From: JBCCQH01 sp039024435 | GTDB lineage: Bacteria; Bacteroidota; Bacteroidia; J057; JADKCL01 | DNA: 38,258 nucleotides | Direction of reading: 5' to 3' | Assembly (NCBI GenBank): GCA_039024435.1 | Contig: JBCCQH010000072.1 | Span: 1-38,258, forward strand | Shown: piece after piece, positions 8,151 to 16,644 of the stretch | Layout: every line of letters begins with the position of its first letter | Numbering within the stretch: the stretch's first letter is position 1 | The notes under the pieces: generated by a model | The model's database searches: none | What the model was told of the DNA's origin: nothing | What the model saw: only the letters and a program-made list of their open reading frames with translations | Program-made: the position numbers and the translations under genes

Positions 8151-8189
8151 TGCGGCCGTACCCCGGCTGCCTACCCACAACCTTTAACC

Positions 8190-9296
8190 ATGAAACATTT
8201 GTCTAAGCTGTTCGCCTTGGTCTTGGGAGCAACGCTCCTGACCGCATGTGGCGGATCGCCTTCCAACGATCCATCTGAGTTGCCGGAGTTTGACCGGAAA
8301 GAATTCTTGCGGCACTACGCGGAGGAAATCATTCAGCCGGCGGTCGGTGAGTTGTCCGTCCAAGCAGCGGCGCTGAAAATCGCCGTGGATGCCCTGGTGG
8401 GGCAGAAAAGCCCCGAGCAACTGGCGCGGGCCCGGGAAGCCTGGGACCAAACCTACCGGGCTTGGGTCCGGGTGAGCATGCTCAATTTTGGGCCGGGGGG
8501 TACCGAAGGCCGCCGCCGCACCCTATCCGAGGAAGTCGCGGTATTTCCGGTCAGCACCCGGGGCATCGAGAACAAGATTGCCGCCGCCGAATTTGTGTTT
8601 GACGATGCCAAACGCAATACCCGGGGCTTTTTGGCGGTGGAGTACTTGCTGTTCAATCCGGCGGCTTCGGAAACGCTGCTCGAACCGTTCGACGCCAACC
8701 GTGCGACCTACTTGCAGAAAACGGTGGAACATCTGGTTGGGCAGATTGAGCGGTTGCGGGGTGCGTGGGAAGGCGAATACGCGGCGGCATTCATTGCGAA
8801 CGACGGCACCGATGCCCAAAGCTCCACAACGCAGTTGTTCAATGAAATGGTGCGCAACTTTGAAGATCTGCGTGACAAGAAGATCGGTATTCCGCTGGGA
8901 TTGATCGCCGGCCAGAGCACTCCGCAGCCCGATCTTGCGGAGTCGCCGCACAGCGGGAAGTCGCTCGATTATCTGCTGCTCAACTACGCCACGGTTGTGG
9001 ATCTTTGGCGGGGAAAAAAGCCCAATGGTGAGGATGGGCCAGGCTGGGAGGAATATCTACGCGCGACCGAGGGCGGAGCCGCCTTGATGGACACCATCGA
9101 CCGGCAATTTGCGGCCATTGATGCCATCGTGGCGCGCATTCCCGAGGACCGCAACCTGCGGGAATTGGCCCAGGCCCGGGAACCGAGTCTGGTGGAGTTG
9201 CACGGCGCATCCCAGACTTTGACCCGCTACCTCAAAGGTGACGTCAGCAGCCTCTTGGGCCTTGCCATTACCTTCAGCACCGGGGACGGCGACTGA
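8190..9296 (+). CDS. Imelysin-like lipoprotein (His-less subfamily)
   Basis: A 368-residue predicted lipoprotein (LLTAC, Cys20) of the imelysin family. The GxHxxE position reads GFLAVE at 146-151, with Leu148 replacing His. The family pattern is otherwise kept (KNTRGFLAVEYLLFNP-like segment, paired helical bundles). Its C-terminus LGLAITFSTGDGD matches the product of 925-2046, so these two are paralogs while the protein at 5572-6747 is the canonical type. It is the third gene of the imelysin-DHOR-imelysin operon. A binding or structural partner role is more likely than catalysis (inference). Confidence 0.9.
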   Translation: MKHLSKLFALVLGATLLTACGGSPSNDPSELPEFDRKEFLRHYAEEIIQPAVGELSVQAAALKIAVDALVGQKSPEQLARAREAWDQTYRAWVRVSMLNFGPGGTEGRRRTLSEEVAVFPVSTRGIENKIAAAEFVFDDAKRNTRGFLAVEYLLFNPAASETLLEPFDANRATYLQKTVEHLVGQIERLRGAWEGEYAAAFIANDGTDAQSSTTQLFNEMVRNFEDLRDKKIGIPLGLIAGQSTPQPDLAESPHSGKSLDYLLLNYATVVDLWRGKKPNGEDGPGWEEYLRATEGGAALMDTIDRQFAAIDAIVARIPEDRNLRELAQAREPSLVELHGASQTLTRYLKGDVSSLLGLAITFSTGDGD

Positions 9297-9440
9297 CTTT
9301 CTGGCCCCAAAAACGGGCTTTTGCCCGGAACCGCGCGGGACTCCGCCCCGGAAATCACGGCTCGCTAAGCGACTTCCCGATGGAGACCGCTTCCCCGAAC
9401 AGATGTTCCATTTATCTGGACCCATTAAACAATTGGCCCC

Positions 9441-9448
9441 TATCTTTG
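9441..9448 (+). promoter_or_regulatory. Bacteroidota-type -7 promoter element before futA
   Basis: TATCTTTG matches the TAnnTTTG -7 consensus and lies 53 bases upstream of the start codon. A good -33 TTG at the usual distance is not evident, so this is a moderate prediction. It would make the transporter operon independent of the imelysin operon 204 bases upstream. Confidence 0.45.
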
Positions 9449-9463
9449 CCGAAAATTTTCATC

Positions 9464-9485
9464 TTCCAGAATTTCGGTTCTGGAA
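9464..9485. repeat. Inverted repeat in the futA leader
   Basis: TTCCAGAA and TTCTGGAA form perfect 8-bp arms around a 6-base spacer between the promoter element and the start at 9501. It could be an operator or leader hairpin. It shares the CCAGAA/TTCTGG half-site with the palindrome upstream of gmd. Confidence 0.45.
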
Positions 9486-9500
9486 TCCAAATCAAATACC

Positions 9501-10550
9501 ATGAAAAAAATCATCTATATATTGTTCCTCGCCGTCGCGATGACCGCCTGCCAGGGTGAGACCAGCGAAGGGGGAGAAACCACCGAAAAAACCGATGAGC
9601 AAGTCGTCAATGTGTACACCCACCGCCACTACGACGTGGACCAGCAGCTCTTCGCGCAGTTTGAAGAGGAAACTGGTATCAAGGTCAATGTCGTCAACGC
9701 CAATGCCGACGAACTCATCCAAAAAATGGAAGCTGAAGGCGAAGCGTCCCCGGCGGACGTACTGATCACCGTCGACGCCGGTCGTTTGGCCCGCGCCAAA
9801 GACAAAGAACTCCTGCAACCGGTCCAGTCCGAATTTTTGGAGAAGACCATTCCCGCGCATCTGATCGACACCGACAAGCAATGGTTTGCCCTCACCAAGC
9901 GGGCCCGGGTCATCGTCTACGTGAAGGAAACCGTGAAGCCGGAAGAGTTGTCCACCTACGAAGCCCTTGCCGATCCGATTTGGAAGGGCCGGATTCTGAT
10001 CCGTTCCTCCTCAAACATCTACAACCAATCGCTGCTGGCTTCCTTGATCGCCAATCTCGGTGAGGATGCCGCCCGGGGCTGGGCGGAAGGAGTGGTCGAG
10101 AACTTTGCCCGCACCCCCAAGGGCAATGACCGCGATCAGGTCAAAGCCGCCGCGGCCGGAGACGGCGACCTCGCCATCGTGAACACCTACTACTTGGGCC
10201 GGATGCTCAACTCCGAAGATGCCGTAGAAGCAAATGCGGGCAAAGCAGTGGGCATTTTCTTCCCGAACCAGGAGGACCGGGGGGCCCACATCAACATCAG
10301 CGGCGCGGGAGTGGCCCGCCACGCCCCCAATCAGGAAAATGCGGTCAAATTCATCGAATTCCTGGCCTCGAAGGAAGCCCAGGAAGTGTTTGCCGAAGCG
10401 AACTACGAATATCCCGTCAATCCTGAGGTGGAACCGGCAGAATTGTTGCAGTCATGGGGCGATTTCAAAGAAGACCAACTACCTTTGAGCCAGCTCGGCG
10501 AGTTCAACAAGCTAGCCAACCTGACCTTTGACGTGGTCGGATGGCCCTAA
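9501..10550 (+). CDS. futA: Fe(III) ABC transporter substrate-binding lipoprotein (FutA/FbpA type)
   Basis: A 349-residue extracytoplasmic binding protein of the ferric-ion class. The leader MKKIIYILFLAVAMTAC gives lipobox Cys17. The mature start VNVYTHRHYDVDQQLF resembles the YSxRHY motif of FutA/FbpA proteins. The paired iron-ligand tyrosines are seen in NTYYLGRM (Tyr230-Tyr231). It would capture free ferric iron in the periplasm and deliver it to the permease encoded 37 bases downstream. Length fits the family. The symbol reflects closest motif similarity; fbpA would be an equivalent name. Confidence 0.93.
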   Translation: MKKIIYILFLAVAMTACQGETSEGGETTEKTDEQVVNVYTHRHYDVDQQLFAQFEEETGIKVNVVNANADELIQKMEAEGEASPADVLITVDAGRLARAKDKELLQPVQSEFLEKTIPAHLIDTDKQWFALTKRARVIVYVKETVKPEELSTYEALADPIWKGRILIRSSSNIYNQSLLASLIANLGEDAARGWAEGVVENFARTPKGNDRDQVKAAAAGDGDLAIVNTYYLGRMLNSEDAVEANAGKAVGIFFPNQEDRGAHINISGAGVARHAPNQENAVKFIEFLASKEAQEVFAEANYEYPVNPEVEPAELLQSWGDFKEDQLPLSQLGEFNKLANLTFDVVGWP

Positions 10551-10587
10551 ATCGCGCGGATCGTCGGGGTGATGTCTGACCTTTACC

Positions 10588-12231
10588 ATGGCGGCTCGCT
10601 TCCAAACATATTGGCAAAAGTTTCGCAGAAATTTTGACCGATGGTCGGTGGTCGCGCTGCTGTTGACCCTATTCATCATCGTCCCGACGGTCTTCTTGCT
10701 CCTCCAGTTGATCGACGGTCCGGGGGAGTCCTGGGGGCATTTCGTTGAGAATTTATTGCCCAAATACCTGCAAAACTCGCTCTATCTGGCGGTGGTTTGC
10801 AGTGTTCTGACCCTCCTCTTGGGGGTGAGCAGTGCCTGGTTCAGCACGCGGTATGACTTTCCGTTGCGCCGGAGCCTGGAATGGCTGCTGATTTTGCCGC
10901 TGGCAATTCCGTCCTACATCACGGCCTACGCCTACGCGGGGGTATTTGATTACGGTGGCCCGGTGGAATCGCTGCTACAGGGACTTTCTCCGGAGGCGGC
11001 CAAAGTGGACATCATGAACATCCACGGCTTGGCTATGGTGCTGAGTGTTTCGCTGTATCCCTATGTCTACGTGGCCTGCCGGGCGTTTTTTCTGCACCAG
11101 TCGCAGAGCCTGATCGAAGCGTCACAGGTTTTGGGGCAGAACCAAGTCCGGAGCTTTTTTCGGTTGATTCTCCCGCTGGCGCGACCGGCGATTGTGGGTG
11201 GGGTGATCCTGGTCCTCATGGAGGTTCTGAATGATTACGGCGCGGCGAAGTATTTCGGGGTTAACACGTTTACGACCGGAATTTTCAAGTCCTGGTTCGG
11301 CTACGAGGAGTTCAATACTGCAACCTACCTGGCGGCGCTGTTACTGGTGATTATTTTCAGTCTGATCCTGATCGAGCAACGGCAGCGCCGCCGGAAGCGG
11401 TTTGTGGTGGACGGCAAGGGGGGAAAGCGCCTGGCGCGCATCCGTTTGCGGGGGACACGCGGTTTTCTGGTGACGGCGGTAGTGGGCTTGCCGGTAGTGC
11501 TCGGCTTTCTGATTCCGGTGGCGCAGTTGCTTTACTGGGCGGTGCAGGTGTATTCCCAAGTTGCCTGGGGCGAATACTTCAGCGTCGCCGGCCAGAGTCT
11601 CGCGATTGCGGGGATGGCGGCCGCCCTTTGTGTGATTCTGGCCACCGCTCTGCTGCTGGCCGGTCACTGGAACCGGTTGCGGTGGATCGGGTGGTTGACC
11701 AAACTAGGAGTCTTGGGCTACGCTATCCCGGGGGCGGTGATCGCGATTGGGGTGTACATTCCGGGTTTGGTGATCGACAAATGGCTGATCCGAACGGCTG
11801 AAGCGACGTTTTCCACCAAAATCGGCCTGGTGCTGACCGGGACTGTCATAGCGCTGATCTACGCTTACATCGTGCGGTTTTTGGCGGTGGCATTCAATCC
11901 GATTTCGGCGGGCAAGCAGAAGGTGCAAAATTCCCTCCTGGAAGCTTCGCAATCCCTCGGTAAGGGACCCTGGGCGACGTTTTTCCGGATTGAGTTGCCG
12001 CTGTTACAGCCCGCGCTACTGGGCGCGTTTATCCTGGTTTTCATCGACGTGATGAAGGAATTGCCACTGACCCTGATTCTGAAACCTTATAATGTGCAAA
12101 CCCTGGCCATCGAGGCCTACCAGTACGCGAGCGATGAGCGCATCATGGAAGCGGCTTTTCCCTCGCTGACGATTGTGGCGGTCGGGGTGCTCCCGGTGAT
12201 ATTTCTCAATCGACTGATTCGACAAGACTGA
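10588..12231 (+). CDS. futB: Fe(III) ABC transporter permease (FbpB/FutB type, two fused permease domains)
   Basis: A 547-residue inner-membrane protein with about twelve hydrophobic segments and two BPD_transp_1 domains. Each has an EAA-type loop: EASQVLGQNQVRSFFRLILPLARPA (first half) and EASQSLGKGPWATFFRIELPLLQPA (second half), here cited by their conserved EAS...G...LP residues. These contact the ATPase. The fused two-domain layout and size are typical of ferric-ion permeases. The ATPase gene starts three bases after its stop, so translation is probably coupled. Confidence 0.93.
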   Translation: MAARFQTYWQKFRRNFDRWSVVALLLTLFIIVPTVFLLLQLIDGPGESWGHFVENLLPKYLQNSLYLAVVCSVLTLLLGVSSAWFSTRYDFPLRRSLEWLLILPLAIPSYITAYAYAGVFDYGGPVESLLQGLSPEAAKVDIMNIHGLAMVLSVSLYPYVYVACRAFFLHQSQSLIEASQVLGQNQVRSFFRLILPLARPAIVGGVILVLMEVLNDYGAAKYFGVNTFTTGIFKSWFGYEEFNTATYLAALLLVIIFSLILIEQRQRRRKRFVVDGKGGKRLARIRLRGTRGFLVTAVVGLPVVLGFLIPVAQLLYWAVQVYSQVAWGEYFSVAGQSLAIAGMAAALCVILATALLLAGHWNRLRWIGWLTKLGVLGYAIPGAVIAIGVYIPGLVIDKWLIRTAEATFSTKIGLVLTGTVIALIYAYIVRFLAVAFNPISAGKQKVQNSLLEASQSLGKGPWATFFRIELPLLQPALLGAFILVFIDVMKELPLTLILKPYNVQTLAIEAYQYASDERIMEAAFPSLTIVAVGVLPVIFLNRLIRQD

Positions 12232-12234
12232 ACT

Positions 12235-13221
12235 ATGCTGCTTACGATCAACGGACTGGACAAGAGTTTTGACCGGGGCAAGGTCCGGGCCTTGTGCGGG
12301 GTTTCGCTGCAATTGGCGGCGGGGAAGACCTATTCCATTCTTGGCGAAAGCGGTAGCGGCAAAACGACCCTGGCGCGGCTGATTGCGGGTTTGGAACGGC
12401 CTGACCGGGGACAAATTCACTACCAGGGAAACCTGATCAGCTCGGAGTCGCAACACGTGCCGGCGGAGAAGCGCGCAATTGGCTACATGTTCCAACACTA
12501 CGCGCTGTTTCCCCACTTGACCATCGCCCAAAACATCGCCTACGGCCTCAAAAAATCACCGCGTGGCCGGACGGTGGTTGAGGAGATGCTGGCTCTGGTC
12601 AATCTCCCGGATTACGGCGGTCGCTATCCCCACGAGCTCTCCGGAGGGCAGCAGCAGCGGGTGGCACTGGCGCGGGCTCTGGCGATGAAACCGCGCTTGT
12701 TGTTGCTGGATGAGCCCTTCAGCAACCTGGACACCAGCTTGCGGGTCGACCTGCGCACGGAAATTTTCGCCATCCTCCAAACCACCGGGGTGTGTGCGGT
12801 ATTCATCACCCACAACGCCGAAGATGCCATGGCCATTTCCGACGAAGTGATTGTGCTGAAGGCGGGGACTTTGCTGCAACAGGCGTCGCCGCAGGCCTTG
12901 TATGCGCGCCCGGCGCGGCCTTACGTAGCCCGCATCTTTGATGCTTTGTTGGAGCTTTCCGCGCCGCTGTTGGCTGAATTTGGCTATTCGGCGCAGGCCG
13001 GGCGGCAGTATTTTCTGCGGAGTCACCATTTGTCTTTTGCCTCGGAAAATGACTATCGCACTGCCGTCACGGTCCACAAATCGGCCTTCATGGGGAAGTA
13101 CTACGAAATTGAAGTGGCGGTGGCGGGGCAGGTCTTTCGGGTGCAAAGCCCGGCGCCCGCACCGGAAGGTACCGGAGAACTGGGCTGGAAAGAATCGGAT
13201 TTGCTGGTGTTTGGGGAGTGA
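12235..13221 (+). CDS. futC: Fe(III) ABC transporter ATP-binding protein (FbpC/FutC type)
   Basis: A 328-residue ABC ATPase with Walker A GESGSGKTT (37-45), a Q-loop in GYMFQHYALFPH, signature LSGGQQQR (135-142), Walker B LLLLDEP with Asp159-Glu160, and a switch His in FITHNAEDA. The last 90 or so residues form a TOBE-like regulatory extension, as in ferric-ion importers. It ends the operon and faces the convergent hugZ-like gene with only 35 bases between stops. Confidence 0.93.
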   Translation: MLLTINGLDKSFDRGKVRALCGVSLQLAAGKTYSILGESGSGKTTLARLIAGLERPDRGQIHYQGNLISSESQHVPAEKRAIGYMFQHYALFPHLTIAQNIAYGLKKSPRGRTVVEEMLALVNLPDYGGRYPHELSGGQQQRVALARALAMKPRLLLLDEPFSNLDTSLRVDLRTEIFAILQTTGVCAVFITHNAEDAMAISDEVIVLKAGTLLQQASPQALYARPARPYVARIFDALLELSAPLLAEFGYSAQAGRQYFLRSHHLSFASENDYRTAVTVHKSAFMGKYYEIEVAVAGQVFRVQSPAPAPEGTGELGWKESDLLVFGE

Positions 13222-13256
13222 ACCCGGTGGGAGCCGGGCGCATTACCCCCGGAACT

Positions 13257-13967
13257 CTACCGGGCGGTACGGGCCATGGCCACCAGCGCTTCCCGGGCTT
13301 GCAGTGCATTTGCGATGGGTTGCTCGAACTCGAACCAAACCTTCTTCTTTCCGACAAATACGTCAAAGCCCTGGGCATTGATGCCGGCCATGCGTACGGC
13401 TTCCGGATCGGCCACTTTTCGGCTTTTGAAATGGGACAGGTAGTGCACGAGACTGTCCCGGTGGTCCTCATTCATGTGGTCGACGATGCGCACTTCGCCC
13501 TTGCCGTGAAAGGGATTGGGGTGGAGAAAAGGCTCCACTTCAATCCAATGAATCGCGCCGAATCCGCCGATGTAGCGCACTGCAACTGGATCCAGATAGT
13601 ACAGAGAGAAGTCATGGGTGTCGTGGTAGCCCCGGGTGTGGGGAAAATAGCGGTAGTACCGTTCGGCCGTCGCGGTGGCTTCGGCGGGCAGCGCTTGCAT
13701 TCGCCCAATCAGACCAATCCGCGCGTGCTCCTGTACATCGTCTTCCCCCAAGGTGATGGTCAGTGAGCAGCGGTTGTCCTGGGACAGGTTGCGGGTGTGC
13801 TGGGCAATGGTAGAAATGAGCACGACGGGTCTTCCCTGCTCGTCCAGGCAGTAGGGGACCACCGATCCAAAGGGAAACCCTGCCAATTTCACAGAAATGG
13901 TACTCAAAACGCCGAATTGGCCGGTGTATACCAGGCTGCGGGCTTGCCGAATGACTTCAGGTTTCAT
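13257..13967 (-). CDS. HugZ/HutZ-family haem utilisation protein (PNPOx-like fold plus DUF2470)
   Basis: A 236-residue cytoplasmic protein. Residues 1-150 form a split-barrel flavin-reductase/PNPOx-like domain (VYTGQFGVLSTISVKLAGFPFGS... with GFGAIHWI near 155). Residues about 165-230 look like DUF2470 (VDHMNEDHRDSLVHYL...GINAQGFDV). This two-part layout is that of HugZ/HutZ proteins, which bind and degrade haem to release iron; some relatives only bind it. It is transcribed towards futC and divergently from the TPR regulator. Its place beside iron genes supports a haem-iron role. Activity is not proven. Confidence 0.85.
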   Translation of the reverse strand: MKPEVIRQARSLVYTGQFGVLSTISVKLAGFPFGSVVPYCLDEQGRPVVLISTIAQHTRNLSQDNRCSLTITLGEDDVQEHARIGLIGRMQALPAEATATAERYYRYFPHTRGYHDTHDFSLYYLDPVAVRYIGGFGAIHWIEVEPFLHPNPFHGKGEVRIVDHMNEDHRDSLVHYLSHFKSRKVADPEAVRMAGINAQGFDVFVGKKKVWFEFEQPIANALQAREALVAMARTAR

Positions 13968-14206
13968 AGTGAGAGGGTTGGGTAAACAGGCGACTCAGAT
14001 TACGGATATCGGTGGGGAATTGCAAATGCTTTAGCGGGCATTTATGAGTGATTTGTGAGATCGGGAATGGCAAAAGCGCAAGAATAAATTTAAACGTCTT
14101 CTAATATTGCGTGCGTGATGTTGCGGGGTTGGCAAGAGAAGGTTGCCCCGGCATTGCCGATCCCGGCAAATGCACCGAGTTTTGACAAAGAAACCGAAAT
14201 GTGTTT

Positions 14207-16003
14207 ATGAACATTTGGCAAAATGGGCTTTCTGGTCGCTGGAAAGGGCGGGCGCTCGCCGGGCTCCTGCTGTTGCTTATGGGGCCGTTTGCAAAAGCTG
14301 AGGAGGGCAGTCGGGCGCCGTTTTCGAAGGAATGGGCCAGGCAAAAAGTCGAACTGGCGGTTCGCTTGCAAAGTGAAGAAAACCGCCCTCTGGAAGCCCT
14401 TGCACACTGGCTGGAGCTATTGAGTTATCCCGAGGAACTGGCCCGGGACACGGCCTTGCACCGGAAGGTCAACAATAGGATCGCCAGTGTTCTGCGCATT
14501 CTTGGGCTGTACGCCGAGCAAGGCCCTTACCTGAGAAAATACGTTGAATTGTCCCTGGCGCAGGTAGACCGGTATCCGGTGGCGGTGTATTTCGCGATGA
14601 GTGACCTGGCGGGATATTATACGCGGATGCAGCGTCCAGACTCGGCTTTGTACCAGTACCGGCGGGCAAAAGAGGTGATTTTCAACGCAAAGGACCGGCG
14701 CCGCTATACACTCGAAATTTCTTCACTCAACAACATTGGGCGGTGCTTTTGGGGGCAGGAACAATATGATTCCGCGCGCTATTACTACGAGACCGCGCTG
14801 GTGGGTTTCCTGGACTCGGCGAGTCGGGACACGGGATTGTGGCTGGCGATCAATGACAATCTTGCGGAAAGCTATCTGCAAGAAGGAGACTTGGCGGCCT
14901 CCCTAGAGAAGTACGAACAAAATCTCCGGCTCGTGGAGCGGTACACGAAATCTCCTCCGGGAAGTGCGCGGGCGCGCTGGATCAAAACGGGGATGGGCAT
15001 CGCGCGGGTTCGGGAGGCCGAGGGCCGGATCGCCGACGCCATTGCGATTTTGCATCGGGCCGAAGACAAGTTTGCTTCGGAACCGGGGCCCTTGTCCCCG
15101 CAAATACAAAATGAGGTTTACGGCATGATCGCCCGCCTGTACCGGCGGGTGGGACGCAACGAGTGGGCGGTCGCGTATCAGGAGCGGCAGTTGGCCTTGA
15201 TGGGAGAAATCGTCGAGCAGAACCAACGCAACATGGGGATCTCGCGGCGGGAGTTGGGAAAATTTCAGGTCAATCGCCTGAACGAGCAGATGGCGGCGCA
15301 GAAACAGGCGGCTGAGGCGGAACTGGCGCTGGCGGAATCGCAGGCGGTGGCCCGGATGGCGGTCATTTCGGTGCTGGCGGTGCTCATCATTGGGGGGCTG
15401 CTGGTGCTGATCATTCGCCGGAGGCGGCTGCAGCAGCGCAAAGAAGACCGGCAGCGGATGGAACGGGCACTGATGGCCGCCGAACTGAAGGAAAAAGAGC
15501 TGGAAAAGCGCAATTTGGAGTTGGAGATCAGCAAAGAGCAAAATGAAAAGGAAAAGATCCGCCTGGCCTTGGAGTACAAGCGGAAGGACGTCGAGGCGAT
15601 GGCCCTGGACCTCAGCCGCAAAAAGGAATGGGCCAAACGCCTCCTGGCTTTTACCCGCTCCCTGCGCAACATGCGTGAAGTCGACCGCTTGCTTTCCCTT
15701 TCTGACCTAGAAAGTGAGATCAAGAGCCAACTCCGTACCGGAGAACGCCAGCAAATCATGCAGGAACAGGTAGAAGTCGTCAACCACGAGTTCTACCAAA
15801 CCCTTAGCCAGCGTTTTCCCAAGATCGCCAGCTCAGAGAAGGAACTGTGCGGTTTCATTCGGATGAAACTCACCAACTCGGAGATCGCTGTCCTCCGAAA
15901 CATCAGCGAGGCGTCTGTGCGTACCGCCCGCTACCGGCTGCGCAAGAAATTGAACCTGAAAAAGGGAGAATCCCTGGACGTGTTTATCGAAGGGTTGACC
16001 TGA
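14207..16003 (+). CDS. Membrane-anchored TPR / coiled-coil / HTH (LuxR-like) transcriptional regulator
   Basis: From the ATG at 14207 (a GTG two codons upstream is possible) the protein is 598 residues. A signal peptide (LAGLLLLLMGPFAKA) precedes TPR-like helical repeats to about residue 350. One membrane segment lies at about 384-404 (MAVISVLAVLIIGGLLVLII) followed by a basic RRRR stop. A long charged coiled coil (about 410-480) leads to a cytoplasmic HTH at about 545-590 (MKLTNSEIAVLRNISEASV, then RTARYRLRKKL). This layout is a common one-component regulator type in Bacteroidota. It probably senses an envelope cue through the periplasmic TPRs. Targets are unknown; nearby candidates are the efflux operon and hugZ-like gene. 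Confidence 0.85.
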   Translation: MNIWQNGLSGRWKGRALAGLLLLLMGPFAKAEEGSRAPFSKEWARQKVELAVRLQSEENRPLEALAHWLELLSYPEELARDTALHRKVNNRIASVLRILGLYAEQGPYLRKYVELSLAQVDRYPVAVYFAMSDLAGYYTRMQRPDSALYQYRRAKEVIFNAKDRRRYTLEISSLNNIGRCFWGQEQYDSARYYYETALVGFLDSASRDTGLWLAINDNLAESYLQEGDLAASLEKYEQNLRLVERYTKSPPGSARARWIKTGMGIARVREAEGRIADAIAILHRAEDKFASEPGPLSPQIQNEVYGMIARLYRRVGRNEWAVAYQERQLALMGEIVEQNQRNMGISRRELGKFQVNRLNEQMAAQKQAAEAELALAESQAVARMAVISVLAVLIIGGLLVLIIRRRRLQQRKEDRQRMERALMAAELKEKELEKRNLELEISKEQNEKEKIRLALEYKRKDVEAMALDLSRKKEWAKRLLAFTRSLRNMREVDRLLSLSDLESEIKSQLRTGERQQIMQEQVEVVNHEFYQTLSQRFPKIASSEKELCGFIRMKLTNSEIAVLRNISEASVRTARYRLRKKLNLKKGESLDVFIEGLT

Positions 16004-16468
16004 TCAGCCGGGTACATCGTTGATGTACGGGATGGACAAGCCGCGCGGAAATGGTGTTTTTGGGTGATTTGCATAGACAATACATAGACACAGACAGTTT
16101 TTTCTTGCGGGTTCAATGGGTTAAGCCCCACCTTTGTGTCAACCGGTAGCACTCATCCGGTAACCGCCAACAAAAATATTGCCCCAACCGAATTAACAAC
16201 GAAATACTATGCAACCACAATGAATAAGATCGTGATTGCCCTTGCAACTGCGGGACCAACCGGTACGGGTGGCATGCTCACAAAACTGAGTCCATTTGCA
16301 AGGTTGCGATAAGGAAGTAGCGCAATCCGATTCTCCAAAAGCATTTACTCTTACAACTGATTCTATATTTTTTCAAAAGGAAAGTCTTGGGGGGATAATC
16401 CCCGTAACTAAACTCTACAAATCAACTGTTTTTGACCCGTGAGCCTCGGGTCAATCTTTGACAATTCT

Positions 16469-16505
16469 ACCCTCCGGCCTTGCAGTCGCCGGAGGGTGTT
16501 TTTTT
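16469..16505 (+). terminator. Rho-independent terminator
   Basis: A perfect 10-bp stem ACCCTCCGGC / GCCGGAGGGT with a 9-base loop is followed by GTTTTTTTG. It ends rightward transcription well before the efflux operon. Because it lies 466 bases beyond the regulator stop, it may end a separate small RNA. Confidence 0.9.
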
Positions 16506-16573
16506 GTGGCGATGCGATCCGGGACCGGGAATTCATCTGCCAAACCCAAGTCTCCCCCAATCTGCTTTTTCAG

Positions 16574-16604
16574 TTGCCTTTCCCGTCGAGCACCTATAAC
16601 TTTG
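16574..16604 (+). promoter_or_regulatory. Promoter of the efflux operon
   Basis: TTG at 16574-16576 and TAACTTTG at 16597-16604 are separated by 20 bases, matching the Bacteroidota -33/-7 (TTG-N19-23-TAnnTTTG) pattern. Transcription would start about 35 bases before the ATG at 16645. Confidence 0.65.
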
Positions 16605-16644
16605 TTTGCGCTGATGTATCGATGCTTTCACCCTTATTACCAAT

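Larger units (their letters stand above)
16004..16644. other. Long intergenic region with serial hairpins, terminator and promoter
   Basis: No convincing protein gene. After the regulator stop there is a short hairpin at 16012-16028 (GTACATC/GATGTAC). From about 16380 three hairpins follow in series: GGGG-ATAAT-CCCC near 16390-16402, TGACCCG/CGGGTCA at 16433-16453, and the terminator at 16469-16505. They could be the 3' part of a non-coding RNA or a long 3' UTR. The efflux promoter lies downstream of the terminator. Confidence 0.5.

Noticed and set aside
9314..9327. CGGGC-TTTT-GCCCG hairpin, with A-run on the left
   Set aside because: It would terminate leftward transcripts only, the stem is just five pairs, and no leftward gene is near.
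16220..16312. 30-codon plus-strand ORF (MNKIVIALATAGPTGTGG...)
   Set aside because: No ribosome-binding site, no recognised family, and it lies in a region with hairpins that suggests non-coding RNA. Conservation would be needed.
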